This document shows, piece by piece, positions 15,093 through 24,299 of a stretch of 64,000 nt of DNA; position 1 is the first letter of the stretch; each line of letters starts with the position of its first letter. Source of the DNA: Streptomyces sp. ASQP_92 (GTDB lineage Bacteria; Actinomycetota; Actinomycetes; Streptomycetales; Streptomycetaceae). The notes beneath the pieces were generated by a model. That model saw nothing but the letters and a program-made list of their open reading frames with translations, was not told the DNA's origin and did not search any database. A program made the position numbers and the translations under genes. The DNA lies in NCBI RefSeq assembly GCF_025399895.1, contig NZ_JAODUA010000019.1, positions 45,947 through 109,946 on the forward strand, written 5' to 3'.

Positions 15093-15115
15093 TACCTGAG
15101 CGCTGACGTTACGGG

Positions 15116-16795
15116 TCAGTGTCCCGTGCGTCCAGACTCCACGGCCGCCACATCGGAGGACCGCGCCGGGGCGGGCAGCTTCACGGCGAGCCGGCGCGCC
15201 CGGCCCTGCTCCGGCCCGGCCCCGGGCTCCGGCTCGGCGTCCCGGTCCTGCCCGGCCACCGAGCAGTCCATGATCCGCGGCAGCCGGAGCCCGGCCACCG
15301 CGCCCAGGAGCAGCAGCGCGGCGCTGACGAACAGCGTGACGTGCACCCCGTGCACGAAGGAGTCGCGGGCCGCGGTGCGCAGCGCCTGACCGGCGGGGCC
15401 GCCGAGTCGGGAGGCGACGTCGTAGGCCTCGCCGAGCGAGTGGGACGCGGCGGCCGAGTCGGCGGCGGGGACCCCGGCGACGGAGGCGAGGCCGGGCGCG
15501 TAGGCGGCGTTCATGACGCTGCCGAGCAGCGCGATGCCCATGCCCGCGCCGAGTTGGTAGGAGGTCTCGCCGATGGCGGCCGCGCCGCCGGCCCGCTCGG
15601 GCGGGGCCTCGCTGAGCATCGACTCATAGGCGGCGAAGAGGGTGGTCTGGAGCCCGAAGCCGAGCGTCACGAACGAGACGATCATCAGCGCCGGCCAGTC
15701 GGTCTGCCCCATCGGCACCAGGAGCAGCACGGCGACCGCCACCAGCACGAAGCCCGTACAGACCATGCGGCGCGGGCCGAGGCGGCGCAGCGTGTACGAA
15801 CCGGTCGCGCCGGCCGCCATCGCGGCGAAGGTGAGCGGCAGCATGCGCAGACCGGTCTGGAGCGGGGAGAGCCCGAGGACGAGCTGGAGGTACTGGACCG
15901 CTATGAGCTCCAGGCCGACGAGCGCCAGCATGGCGACGATGATGCAGCCGACCGAGGTCGCGAAGGCGGGCCGGGAGAACATCCGGATGTCGACCAGGGG
16001 GTGTGTGCGACGGCGCTGCCTGCGGACGAAGACGGTGAGCAGGGCGGCACCGATGCAGAGGGTGGCCAGGGCGCGGCCGTCGAGCGGACCCGCTCCGGCG
16101 CCGAGCCGCTTCACGCCGAAGACCACGGCGAGTATGCCGCCGGCCGCCATCAGCGCGCCGAGCACGTCCCAGGGCCCGTCGGAGCTGCCCTTGGACTCGG
16201 GCAGGAGCCACCGGCCGAGCGGAAGTATCAGGGCCATCAGCGGGATGTTGACGAGGAAGACCGAGCCCCACCAGAAGTGCTGGACGAGGAAGCCGCCGAG
16301 CACCGGCCCGGTGGCGGCGCCGATCGCGGCGACCGCCGTCCAGATGCCGATGGCGGTGGCCCGCTCGCGGCGGTCGGGAAAGACGACGCGCAGGATCGAG
16401 AGGGTGGCGGGCATGATCATCGCGCCGCCGATGCCGAGCAGCGCGCGGGCCGCGATGAGCACCGGCGCCGAGTCGGCGAGCGCGGCGACCGCGGAGGCCG
16501 CGCCGAAGATCCCGTAACCGAGCAGCAGCACCCGTCGCCGGCCGACCCGGTCGCCGAGGGTGCCGAAGAGGATGAGGAGGGCCGCGCACACCAGCGGGTA
16601 GGCGTCGACGATCCACAGGAGTTCCACGGAGCCCGGCCGCAGGTCCTCGGTGACCGAGGGGATCGCGACGTGCAGGACGGTGGCGTCGAGCGCCACGAAG
16701 AGCAGGCTCACGCACAGGACGACGAGGATGACCCAGCGGTTGGCGCCGCCGGCCTGGGCACGGGATCGCGCACCGGTCATGGTCGTCCCTGTCAT
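15116..16795 (-). CDS. MFS drug/proton antiporter, DHA2 (EmrB/QacA-like) family
   Basis: 559-residue membrane transporter with about 14 hydrophobic segments. Motif A is G-D-R-V-G-R-R-R-V-L-L (residues ~78-88) and motif C is G-x-x-x-G-P-V-L-G-G. The first helix has F-V-A-L-D-A-T-V-L-H-V-A-I-P, typical of DHA2 pumps that export cationic or hydrophobic compounds. A charged cytoplasmic tail follows the last helix. ATG at 16795 has GGGAGG seven bases upstream; another ATG five codons later is less well placed. A short GGACC-ttcg-GGTCC hairpin precedes the ribosome site. Substrate unknown. Confidence 0.88.
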   Translation of the reverse strand: MTGTTMTGARSRAQAGGANRWVILVVLCVSLLFVALDATVLHVAIPSVTEDLRPGSVELLWIVDAYPLVCAALLILFGTLGDRVGRRRVLLLGYGIFGAASAVAALADSAPVLIAARALLGIGGAMIMPATLSILRVVFPDRRERATAIGIWTAVAAIGAATGPVLGGFLVQHFWWGSVFLVNIPLMALILPLGRWLLPESKGSSDGPWDVLGALMAAGGILAVVFGVKRLGAGAGPLDGRALATLCIGAALLTVFVRRQRRRTHPLVDIRMFSRPAFATSVGCIIVAMLALVGLELIAVQYLQLVLGLSPLQTGLRMLPLTFAAMAAGATGSYTLRRLGPRRMVCTGFVLVAVAVLLLVPMGQTDWPALMIVSFVTLGFGLQTTLFAAYESMLSEAPPERAGGAAAIGETSYQLGAGMGIALLGSVMNAAYAPGLASVAGVPAADSAAASHSLGEAYDVASRLGGPAGQALRTAARDSFVHGVHVTLFVSAALLLLGAVAGLRLPRIMDCSVAGQDRDAEPEPGAGPEQGRARRLAVKLPAPARSSDVAAVESGRTGH

Positions 16796-17295
16796 GTACG
16801 TACCTCCCAGTACTGCGGACCTTCGGGTCCGGGACGGCTGCGCCGGGGCGGACCGTGCCGTCACCACTCTCGCGCTCGGTGGGCCCGGTGGACCAGTGAC
16901 CAGCCCTGATCGGGGTCCTTGGGGCCCGGCATCGACGGGCGAGTGATTCGTCAGCGTACGCGAGTTCGCCCCCGGGGCGCGTGGCCCACCTCTCACGTCC
17001 CGGCGGACCGCGGTGTGGTGTGCGCCACGCCCCATCCCCCCATCGAGTGATCTTTACGCTCCGTACCGGACCGGTGACCGAAGGATGAATTCCCCTCACC
17101 CGCCCGGCAAACGCAATTCCACCGGAAACAAACGGGCGTTGTGGAAGCGGGACGAATGAATAGAGGACAAGGGCCCGGGGTATTCGAAGGGGCTCGGGAA
17201 TAAAGGCGGGCGTGAGACATACTCCACATCACATCGTCATCACAAAGACCCCGGATCGGCCTGGGCCGTCACTCACTCGCTGTAACGTCGATTGA
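16796..17295. other. Intergenic region between divergent MFS and PAP2 genes
   Basis: 500 bp without a supported gene. It contains a small hairpin, GGACC-ttcg-GGTCC, near 16818-16831 in the MFS leader. The second half, 17060-17290, is richer in A and T than the surroundings. TAACGT seven bases before the PAP2 GTG would fit a leaderless transcript. Confidence 0.55.
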
Positions 17296-18300
17296 GTGCG
17301 TACTGACCGAATCTTCGCCCGCCTGGACCGGGAGCCCGAGCCACCGAAGATAGAGATCCCGCGGATGAGCCGTCACCGCGTGGTCCTCTTCGGCGCGACG
17401 ATGGCGTTCTACCTCGCCATCGTCGTCGCTGTGCTGGCCTCGTCCTGGCTCGTCGAGCTGGACTGGAAGGTCATGCTGTACCGGCCGTACGAGCAGTGGC
17501 CGCAACTGCACGCCTTCCTGGACTACTTCGTGGTCCTCGGCCAGCGCGGGCCGACCGCGGTCATGGTCATGGCCTGGCTCGGCTGGCGCTCCTGGCGCCA
17601 GCACACACTGCGGCCGCTCCTGACCCTCGGGGCGGCCCTTCTGCTGCTCAACATGACGGTCGGCGCGGTCAAGCTCGGCCTCGGAAGGCTCGGTCCGCAC
17701 TACGCGACGCACATAGGGTCCGCCGAGCTCTTCGCCGGCGGCGACATATTTCCCTCCGGACACACCGCCAACGCGGTCGTGACCTGGGGCATCCTCGCCT
17801 ACCTCGCCACCACGCCCCGGGCCAGACGCTGGCTGTCGGTCATCTCGGCCATGGTCGCCCTGGGAGTCGGGGCGACCACCGTCTACCTGGGCACCCACTG
17901 GGTGAGCGATGTGCTCCTCGGCTGGGCGGCCGGGCTGCTCATCCTGCTCGCCCTGCCCTGGGTCGAGCCGCTGATCGCCCGCGCCGAGGCCTTCGTGTTC
18001 GCGGTCCGCGAGAAGGTGCGCGAGCGCCGGCGGACCCGCGGCGCGAGCGTCCCGGTCCCGGTGCCCGCCCCCGTGGCGCCCGCGATGGTGCCGCAGCGCG
18101 GCCACGACGCGGACGACGCACTGGTGCGCGAGCCGGTCGGCGCGGCGGCCGGCTCGCGCGGGCCCGGCAGGCCGCTCCCGGCCCGCCCCCACCAGCCGGC
18201 CCGCTCCGAGCGGCCCCCGGTCGTCCCCCCGGGCACCCGTCGCTCCCCGCACGCCGAGCGCTCGCCGCGCACCGCCCCGGCCCGCCCCCTGGGCGGCTGA
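17296..18300 (+). CDS. PAP2-superfamily membrane phosphatase
   Basis: 334-residue integral membrane phosphatase. Six predicted helices lie between about residues 28 and 230. The three PAP2 motifs are present in order: K-L-G-L-G-R-L-G-P-H, P-S-G-H-T and the histidine/aspartate motif ending G-T-H-W-V-S-D. Such enzymes dephosphorylate lipid phosphates (phosphatidate, undecaprenyl pyrophosphate) on the outer membrane face. The final ~100 residues are a Pro/Arg/Ala-rich disordered tail. GTG at 17296 lacks a clear ribosome site; TAACGT seven bases before it suggests leaderless expression, and ATG at 17365 is a fallback. Confidence 0.87.
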   Translation: MRTDRIFARLDREPEPPKIEIPRMSRHRVVLFGATMAFYLAIVVAVLASSWLVELDWKVMLYRPYEQWPQLHAFLDYFVVLGQRGPTAVMVMAWLGWRSWRQHTLRPLLTLGAALLLLNMTVGAVKLGLGRLGPHYATHIGSAELFAGGDIFPSGHTANAVVTWGILAYLATTPRARRWLSVISAMVALGVGATTVYLGTHWVSDVLLGWAAGLLILLALPWVEPLIARAEAFVFAVREKVRERRRTRGASVPVPVPAPVAPAMVPQRGHDADDALVREPVGAAAGSRGPGRPLPARPHQPARSERPPVVPPGTRRSPHAERSPRTAPARPLGG

Positions 18301-18330
18301 CGGCCCCGGCGCGCAGACGCACGTACGCAC

Positions 18331-18380
18331 GCGGCACGACGAAGGCCCCCGGCAGCCGCCGGGGGCCTTCGTCGTGCCGC
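18331..18380. terminator. Long perfect bidirectional terminator
   Basis: A 23-bp perfect stem (left arm 18331-18353, right arm 18358-18380, key core GAAGGCCCCCGGC/GCCGGGGGCCTTC) with an AGCC loop between the convergent PAP2 and I78 genes. Confidence 0.92.
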
Positions 18381-18407
18381 GCCGGGTCCCCGGGCGAGCG
18401 GCGTGGC

Positions 18408-18623
18408 TCAGCCGTGCCAGCAGCGCCGCACGGTGCCGTTCTCGACCTCGAAGTTCAGCCGGCCCGCCAGATACTCCATGGTGATGATCGAGCCCGGCGG
18501 CAGCGACCTCACGGTGGTCCAGCCACGTGATCGGGCCAGCCGCTCGGCGGCCTCGGCGTCGAGGCCGACGTAGGACTCGGGGGCGTCGTCGGGATGGGCG
18601 GAGTGGGACGGTACGGGTGCCAT
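18408..18623 (-). CDS. I78-family peptidase inhibitor-like small protein
   Basis: 71-residue protein. Its C-terminal two thirds match the I78 inhibitor fold: Y-V-G-L-D-A-E-A-A-E-R-L-A, then V-R-S-L-P-P-G-S-I-I-T-M-E-Y and N-F-E-V-E-N-G-T-V-R-R-C-W-H-G. The family is related to potato inhibitor I and is widespread in bacteria; targets are mostly unknown. No signal peptide is seen, so it probably works in the cytosol. ATG at 18623 with GTGGGG upstream. A target protease cannot be assigned, though a secreted S1 protease is encoded 6 kb away. Confidence 0.75.
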   Translation of the reverse strand: MAPVPSHSAHPDDAPESYVGLDAEAAERLARSRGWTTVRSLPPGSIITMEYLAGRLNFEVENGTVRRCWHG

Positions 18624-19082
18624 GCACCCCACCGTAGGCGGCCCGCCGCGCGGACGGAAGCGGGGGTCGGGGCCGGCCGGGAGCCCGGCGGGAACCCCCT
18701 CGTTGTCCGCCCCCGGTGCCTCACCAGTCACACTTCTGTCACAGGATCGGGACTCGGGTTTGCCTCGAACTCCGTCACTCGTACGGGCAGTTCCTGGCCG
18801 CTTGCCCAGTTATCGCACATCGCGTTTCCAGCCACGCGAACGCATTCCTTGAATTGCCGCAATTCATGACCGGGAGCCCGAGACAATTCCCAGCCGGAAG
18901 GCCTCCGGGCACAATTGACGAACCGTGGGGAATTCACCGCACCCTTACACAATCCCTACGTGTGACGCCATGGCCGGTGCCCCGGGCGCCGTGCGGCCGG
19001 ATGCCGCACGCCCTCTGTCGCGCCGACCCGGACGACGAGCATCATGGCCCCTGGCCTGACGCCTGACACCTGTGGGGGTGCG
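18624..19082. other. Intergenic region between the I78 gene and ctaD
   Basis: 459 bp between divergent genes with no supported gene. An AT-richer zone at 18820-18930 probably holds promoters. GGGGGTG just before 19083 is the ctaD ribosome site; an in-frame ATG at 19044 would add 13 residues. Confidence 0.55.
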
Positions 19083-20798
19083 ATGGGTACGGAGACGGTG
19101 ACCCCGGCGGCGAAGCCCGCGCGGCCCGGCCGGCCGGGCGCGGTGGTCGTGGCCTGGCTGACCACCACCGACCACAAGAAGATCGGGCACCTCTACCTGA
19201 TCACCTCGTTCGTCTTCTTCCTGATCGCCGGCGTGATGGCCCTGCTGATGCGGGCCGAACTGGCCCGGCCCGGGCTCCAGCTCATGACCAACGAGGAGTA
19301 CAACCAGCTCTTCACGCTGCACGGCACGATCATGCTGCTGCTCTTCGCGACGCCGACCTTCGCCGGCTTCGCCAACGCGATCATGCCGTTGCAGATCGGC
19401 TCCCCCGACGTGGCCTTCCCGCGGCTGAACATGCTCGCGTACTGGCTGTTCCTGTTCGGCGGCCTGATCGTGCTCGGCTCGGTGCTGCTGCCGACCGGGC
19501 CCGCGAGCTTCGGCTGGTTCGCCTACGCCCCGCTCAACTCACTGACCCGCTCCCCCGGCGCCGGGGCCGACCTGTGGATCATGGGGCTCGCGCTCTCCGG
19601 CTTCGGCACCATCCTCGGCGCGGTCAACTTCGTGACCACCATCATCGGCATGCGCGCGCCCGGGATGACGATGTTCCGGATGCCGGTCTTCACCTGGAAC
19701 GTCCTGTTCACCTCGATCCTGGTGCTCATCGCGTTCCCGGTGCTCGCGGCGGCGCTGCTCGTGCTGGAGGCGGACCGCCGATTCGGCTCGGTCGTCTTCG
19801 AGGCGCAGAACGGGGGCGCGCTGCTGTGGCAACACCTCTTCTGGTTCTTCGGCCATCCCGAGGTCTACATCATCGCGCTGCCGTTCTTCGGCATCATCAC
19901 GGAGATCATCCCGGTGTTCTCGCGCAAGCCGATCTTCGGCTACACGGCCCTGATCGGGGCGACGGCGGCCATCACCGGGCTGTCGATCGTGGTGTGGGCC
20001 CACCACATGTTCGCGACCGGCGCGGTGCTGCTGCCCTTCTTCTCGTTCATGTCGTTCCTGATCGCGGTGCCGACGGGCGTGAAGTTCTTCAACTGGACCG
20101 GCACCATGCTGAGGGGCTCCCTGAGCTTCGAGACCCCGATGCTGTGGGCGGTCGGCTTCCTGGTGAGCTTCCTGTTCGGCGGGCTGACCGGCGTCATCCT
20201 GGCCTCGCCGCCGCTGGACTTCCACGTCACCGACTCGTACTTCGTGGTGGCCCACTTCCACTACGTGGTGTTCGGCACGGTGGTCTTCGCGACCTTCGGC
20301 GGCTTCGCCTTCTGGTGGCCGAAGCTGACCGGCCGGATGCTCGACGAGCGGCTCGGCAAGCTGCACTTCTGGACGCTGTTCGTCGGCTTCCACACGACGT
20401 TCCTGGTCCAGCACTGGCTGGGCGCGCAGGGCATGCCCCGCCGGTACGCGGACTATCTGGCGGCGGACGGCTTCACGGTGCTCAACACGATCTCCTCGAT
20501 CGGCGCGTTCCTGCTCGGCCTGTCCACCCTGCCGTTCCTCTACAACGTCTGGAAGACGGCGAAGTACGGCAAGAAAGTGGAGGTCGACGACCCGTGGGGG
20601 TTCGGCCGCTCGCTGGAGTGGGCGACGTCCTGCCCGCCGCCGCGGCACAACTTCGTGACCCTGCCGCGCATCCGCACCGAGTCCCCGGCGTTCGATCTGC
20701 ACCACCCCGAGTTCGCGCCGTTCCGCGACGACGTGGAACAGCCGCAGGAGCCGGTGGCCGTGCCGTCCGGGGACGAGCCGGGACCCGGGACCCGATGA
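19083..20798 (+). CDS. ctaD: Cytochrome c oxidase subunit I (aa3-type), orphan copy
   Basis: 571-residue, 12-helix heme-copper oxidase subunit. Ligand residues are visible: the heme a His in F-T-L-H-G-T-I-M, the CuB His and crosslinked Tyr in G-H-P-E-V-Y, the His pair W-A-H-H-M-F, and the two heme His in V-A-H-F-H-Y-V-V-F-G. The K-channel Lys is in T-G-V-K-F-F-N-W. The N-terminus has the typical T-T-D-H-K-K-I-G. No subunit II, III, ctaB or bc1 gene lies nearby, so this is probably a second copy alongside the main cta operon. ATG at 19083 with GGGGG upstream. Confidence 0.93.
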   Translation: MGTETVTPAAKPARPGRPGAVVVAWLTTTDHKKIGHLYLITSFVFFLIAGVMALLMRAELARPGLQLMTNEEYNQLFTLHGTIMLLLFATPTFAGFANAIMPLQIGSPDVAFPRLNMLAYWLFLFGGLIVLGSVLLPTGPASFGWFAYAPLNSLTRSPGAGADLWIMGLALSGFGTILGAVNFVTTIIGMRAPGMTMFRMPVFTWNVLFTSILVLIAFPVLAAALLVLEADRRFGSVVFEAQNGGALLWQHLFWFFGHPEVYIIALPFFGIITEIIPVFSRKPIFGYTALIGATAAITGLSIVVWAHHMFATGAVLLPFFSFMSFLIAVPTGVKFFNWTGTMLRGSLSFETPMLWAVGFLVSFLFGGLTGVILASPPLDFHVTDSYFVVAHFHYVVFGTVVFATFGGFAFWWPKLTGRMLDERLGKLHFWTLFVGFHTTFLVQHWLGAQGMPRRYADYLAADGFTVLNTISSIGAFLLGLSTLPFLYNVWKTAKYGKKVEVDDPWGFGRSLEWATSCPPPRHNFVTLPRIRTESPAFDLHHPEFAPFRDDVEQPQEPVAVPSGDEPGPGTR

Positions 20799-20835
20799 AC
20801 CCGGCCGGGCCCCGCCCGGCTCAGCTCCGCCCGGT

Positions 20836-21660
20836 TCAGCCCCTCGCCGCGTCGGCCCGGACGCTCAGGTCGTTGGCGCCCGTGTAGTACGGGCGCACCA
20901 CCGCCGGCCCCGCCTTCGCACCCGGGTAGACGAAGATCGCCTGCTTGAGCGGGACGTCGTCCAGGATGCGGGCCAGGCGTACCGCCGGACCGCCGGCGCC
21001 GGTGATCAGCCACAGGTCCCAGAGCCACTCCTTGGCGTCGAGACCGTCGGCGAGCGGAGCGCAGGGCAGCGTGAAGGTGAAGCCGCCGGCCTCGGCGCTC
21101 GCCGCGACCCGGTGGACGCGGCCGCCCGAGCCCCGAAGCCGCGCCTCGACGGTCGCACCGGGGCCGAGCTCCGCTCCGTACAGCCGCCCGTGGACGGTAA
21201 CGGCGCCCGCGTCCAGGCCGATCGTTCCGGTCTCGGCGTGCGGCCTGCGCAGCCAGCTCCGCACGACCAAGCCGCCCGAGCGGTCGGCGTGCGGGATGCG
21301 CACGGCGACCCCGTCGGCGTCCGGTCCCGGCTCCCGGTCGACGAGCGCGCGCAGGTCCCGCAGGCCGGGCTCCAGGCGCTGTTCGCTGTCGTCCCCGTCG
21401 CCCAGATACGCCTCCCAGGTGCCCTCGGCGAGTTCGACCGTGCTCGGCAGCACGGCCCGCAGCAGGCCCTCGGCGGCCGGGGTCAGCGGAAGCCGCACAT
21501 CGGCGCCGGGATGCGCACCGCGCCGGCGCAGGACGAGCGCGGCACCCGGCCGGCCGGCCGCGGTGACGTCGAAGGTCAGGCCGCCCGCGGAGTCGGCTAT
21601 GCAGTCGGCGCGCGGCGCGGCCGACCTGCCGGTGTCCGGTGACTCGGCGGTGGTGGTCAT
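20836..21660 (-). CDS. Protein of unknown function coupled to a GT4 glycosyltransferase
   Basis: 274-residue soluble protein rich in predicted beta strands, with recurring segments such as V-T-V-H-G-R-L-Y-G, G-G-F-T-F-T-L-P and K-E-W-L-W-D-L-W-L. It has no catalytic motif I can name. Homologues are sometimes annotated simply as transferase. The ATG at 21660 overlaps the upstream glycosyltransferase stop codon (ATGA), so the two are translated together. It may modify or present the glycan or teichoic-acid-like product made by its partner (inference). Confidence 0.7.
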   Translation of the reverse strand: MTTTAESPDTGRSAAPRADCIADSAGGLTFDVTAAGRPGAALVLRRRGAHPGADVRLPLTPAAEGLLRAVLPSTVELAEGTWEAYLGDGDDSEQRLEPGLRDLRALVDREPGPDADGVAVRIPHADRSGGLVVRSWLRRPHAETGTIGLDAGAVTVHGRLYGAELGPGATVEARLRGSGGRVHRVAASAEAGGFTFTLPCAPLADGLDAKEWLWDLWLITGAGGPAVRLARILDDVPLKQAIFVYPGAKAGPAVVRPYYTGANDLSVRADAARG

Positions 21661-22937
21661 GGGGTCTGCCCTTTCCGGAGCACGGAGGCGGCCTTGTGGC
21701 GCAGGGCGTACGCCCCGTCGAGGACGCTGCCGCGGGCCCGGTGCACCGAGCCGCGCAGCGCCCCGGCGGAGCGGCTGCCGGCGCCGCGGGCACACAGCTC
21801 GTCGAAGATCGCCTCGTGGCGTTCGGCGATCCTGGCCGGGTCGAACCGCTCGGAGTTCGCCAGGGCCGCCTTGGCCATGCGGTGGCGCAGTTCGTCGTCC
21901 TGGATCAGTTCGAGCAGCCCGGCGGCCACCGCGTCGGCGTTGCCGGTCTCGACGAGCCGGCCGTCCACGGTGTCGTCGATGATTTCGCGTGGTCCCTGAG
22001 GGCAGTCCGTGGACACCACCGGCAGGCCGCAGCGCATCGCCTCGACGATGGTCATGCCGAAGGACTCGTGGCTGGAGGTGACGGCCGCGAGGGAGCCCTT
22101 GACCCACTCGGTCTCGAGATCGCCTGCCAGGCCCATGAGGAACACATGGTTGTAGAGGCCGAGATCGTCGATGAGGTTGCGCAAGGTGTCGCGTTCGTTC
22201 CCGAAGGCGTCGCCGGAACCGTGAATGCGCAGCCGCCAGTCCGGCCGTACGGCGACCACCTGCGCGAAGGCCCGCACCAGCAGGTCGTACCGCTTGACCG
22301 GGGTGAGCCGCCCGGCCGCCACCACCAGTTTGCTCTCGCCCGAGGCCGGTTCCACCCGGGGTGCGGGCACCGAATTCGGTACCGCGTCGACGCGGACGCC
22401 GGGCAGCCGCAGCTCCCGGTAGGCCTCGGCGTCGGCCCGGGTGACCGTGGTGATCGCGTCGAGCAGGGGGTAGCAGTGGGTTATCTCGCTGCGCAGCCGG
22501 TAGCTGTGCCCGGTGAGGGTCAGGTGCTCCTGGCCGACGCGGACGACGCCGGGCCGGGTGGCGCGCGCGATGTGCGCGTTGAGGCCGGGCCGGGTGCCGA
22601 TGACGACGTCCGCGCGGGTCGTCTCCAGATGGGCGCCGATGCGGGCGTCGGTGAGGCGGCTGTACTGGCTGTGGCGGCCGTCGCCGCGGGGGAAGACCTT
22701 GGCCGGGCGGCCGTGCTGGGGGTGGTCGCCGTCGTATCCGGGGCTGTCCTTCCGGAGGTCGACGAGGTGCCTGAGGCGGACGCCTTCGGGGGCCGCGAGG
22801 GTGGGTTCGTCGTGGTGGCGGAAGACGGAGACGATCTCGACGTCGTGCCGCTTGGCCAGCTCACCGGCGAGGTTGAAGGTGGACCGTATGGTGCCGCCCA
22901 GGCTGTACGCGTTGTGCAGCAGAAATGAAAGGTGCAT
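21657..22937 (-). CDS. GT4-family glycosyltransferase (GT-B fold)
   Basis: 426-residue retaining-type glycosyltransferase. The N-terminal domain starts H-L-S-F-L-L-H-N-A-Y-S-L-G-G-T. The C-terminal domain shows V-V-A-A-G-R-L-T-P-V-K-R and H-E-S-F-G-M-T-I-V-E-A-M-R-C-G-L-P-V-V, the E-x7-E nucleotide-sugar site. A basic C-terminal helix (R-G-S-V-H-R-A-R) may dock at the membrane. Start ATG at 22937 with GAGGGGA upstream. Forms a two-gene unit with the overlapping downstream protein. Donor and acceptor unknown; cell-envelope or teichoic acid decoration is the usual role of this group. Confidence 0.85.
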   Translation of the reverse strand: MHLSFLLHNAYSLGGTIRSTFNLAGELAKRHDVEIVSVFRHHDEPTLAAPEGVRLRHLVDLRKDSPGYDGDHPQHGRPAKVFPRGDGRHSQYSRLTDARIGAHLETTRADVVIGTRPGLNAHIARATRPGVVRVGQEHLTLTGHSYRLRSEITHCYPLLDAITTVTRADAEAYRELRLPGVRVDAVPNSVPAPRVEPASGESKLVVAAGRLTPVKRYDLLVRAFAQVVAVRPDWRLRIHGSGDAFGNERDTLRNLIDDLGLYNHVFLMGLAGDLETEWVKGSLAAVTSSHESFGMTIVEAMRCGLPVVSTDCPQGPREIIDDTVDGRLVETGNADAVAAGLLELIQDDELRHRMAKAALANSERFDPARIAERHEAIFDELCARGAGSRSAGALRGSVHRARGSVLDGAYALRHKAASVLRKGQTP

Positions 22938-23350
22938 GCGCCACGCGTCCCCTCGGTCGTTCGATCGGTCGATCATCCACTTGATCATTTGGCCGGTCGG
23001 TTCGGTCGGGACCGAAAGCCTTCGGTCACAACGGACTCTACTTGGCTTGCTCCTCCCCCGTACCGCGAGCCGATCACCGTCGGCCGGCCCGCCGGGACGC
23101 GGCCCGCTGCGGCGGCCCTCGGGCACCGGGACCGCACGCGACCGGCCCCTGCGCGTCCCCACCCCAACTTCCGCGGATCTTGGACGTGTTGACGGAAAGT
23201 GAAGGCTCCGGGGTGCGTTCACCCTCCGCCGGTGACGGTTCGATTCCGTTCGCCTCCGCGCGTGACTCAGGCCGCAGATCACCCGTTGTCGTCTGTACGA
23301 GAGAAGCCGGGAACCGCCCGGCGCATCCACTCAGTTCCTAGGAGCCACCC
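22938..23350. other. Divergent intergenic region with a tRNA-3'-end-like segment
   Basis: 413 bp between the glycosyltransferase and the next plus-strand gene. No gene is supported. TTGACG at about 23189 could be a -35. Positions 23234-23258 read like a T-arm plus acceptor strand of a tRNA (GACGG-TTCGATT-CCGTT-CGCCTCC), but no matching 5' acceptor GGAGGCG or anticodon arm is found upstream. Confidence 0.5.
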
Positions 23351-24124
23351 GTGCCGCGCATGCTCGACGTCAGTGAGGACGTCCGCGCCGAGATCGGCGA
23401 CGAAGAAGCCGAGCGGCTGCTCGCCGGCGAGAACGCCCCGGGCAGCTATGACTGCACCTCCTGTCGCACGCCGGGCGACTCCGAGCAGGAGCGCACCAGC
23501 ACCGTCCTGTTCGTCGGCGAGGAGACCGCCGTCCTCGCCTTCGCCCACGCCAGCTGCATCCCCTCCCAGGTCGTCCAGGTCGCCGAGGAGCAGCTTCAGG
23601 GGGCCGTACGCTCCATCACCGGCGAGGAGCCGGCCGGCGCCGACCCCGGGCAGGCCGTGCTCGGCATCACCAGCGGTCTGGTGCTGATCGAGGGCGATCT
23701 GCACCCGGCGCTCGTCGTCGAGCCGACGGGCCCGATCGCCCGGCCCGGCTCGGGCGGCACCACCGACGAATTCCTGCCGCTCCTCATCGAGCAGGGCTTC
23801 GTGCCGGTCACCGACGTGGCCCGGCTGCCCTCGGTGCTTCCGGGCTGGTCCGTGCTGCTCGCGATGGGCCAGCTCCACGCGGTCCTCCAGCCCGGCACCG
23901 GCGGCGCCGGCAGTTCGGTGTCGTGGTGGCAGGCCCACCAGCCCCTCCAGGTGACGGAGGGCTGGCGCGCGGCCGCCAACAAGTTCCAGCGCGTCCTGGT
24001 CTTCGCGGCCCCGGTCGGCATGATCGGCCAGCAGCCGCGCGAGGACCTGCTCCGGGACGCCCTGGAGAAGGCGGCGGCCGACGGCCGCCTGGTGGCCGCG
24101 GCGATGCCGCTTGCGGGCACCTGA
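23351..24124 (+). CDS. Conserved hypothetical protein
   Basis: 257-residue cytosolic protein of unknown function. The N-terminal part has a C-T-S-C-R-T pair and later a single Cys in A-H-A-S-C-I-P. The rest is alternating alpha/beta with G-W-S-V-L-L-A-M-G, S-S-V-S-W-W-Q-A-H and V-L-V-F-A-A-P-V-G. No transmembrane helix or signal peptide. GTG at 23351 with AGGAG six bases upstream is a firm start. I do not recognise the family; the Cys pair could bind a metal. Confidence 0.75.
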   Translation: MPRMLDVSEDVRAEIGDEEAERLLAGENAPGSYDCTSCRTPGDSEQERTSTVLFVGEETAVLAFAHASCIPSQVVQVAEEQLQGAVRSITGEEPAGADPGQAVLGITSGLVLIEGDLHPALVVEPTGPIARPGSGGTTDEFLPLLIEQGFVPVTDVARLPSVLPGWSVLLAMGQLHAVLQPGTGGAGSSVSWWQAHQPLQVTEGWRAAANKFQRVLVFAAPVGMIGQQPREDLLRDALEKAAADGRLVAAAMPLAGT

Positions 24125-24299
24125 GCGGTCCCGCCGTGCCCGTCCCGCCCGGCCGGGGCGGGCACCCGAGGGGCGTGGGGCGTCCCGGCCCGCGCTACCG
24201 ATAAGCGGGAACACCCCGCATCCCCGGCCCCACGGGGTCGTTGGCACATACGTGCACACATACGACCCCTCCCGCCCGTACCAGTCCCCGATCCCCGCC

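Noticed and set aside
23160..23260. Complete tRNA gene
   Set aside because: Only a T-arm and acceptor 3' strand are visible; no 5' acceptor, D-arm or anticodon arm fits.
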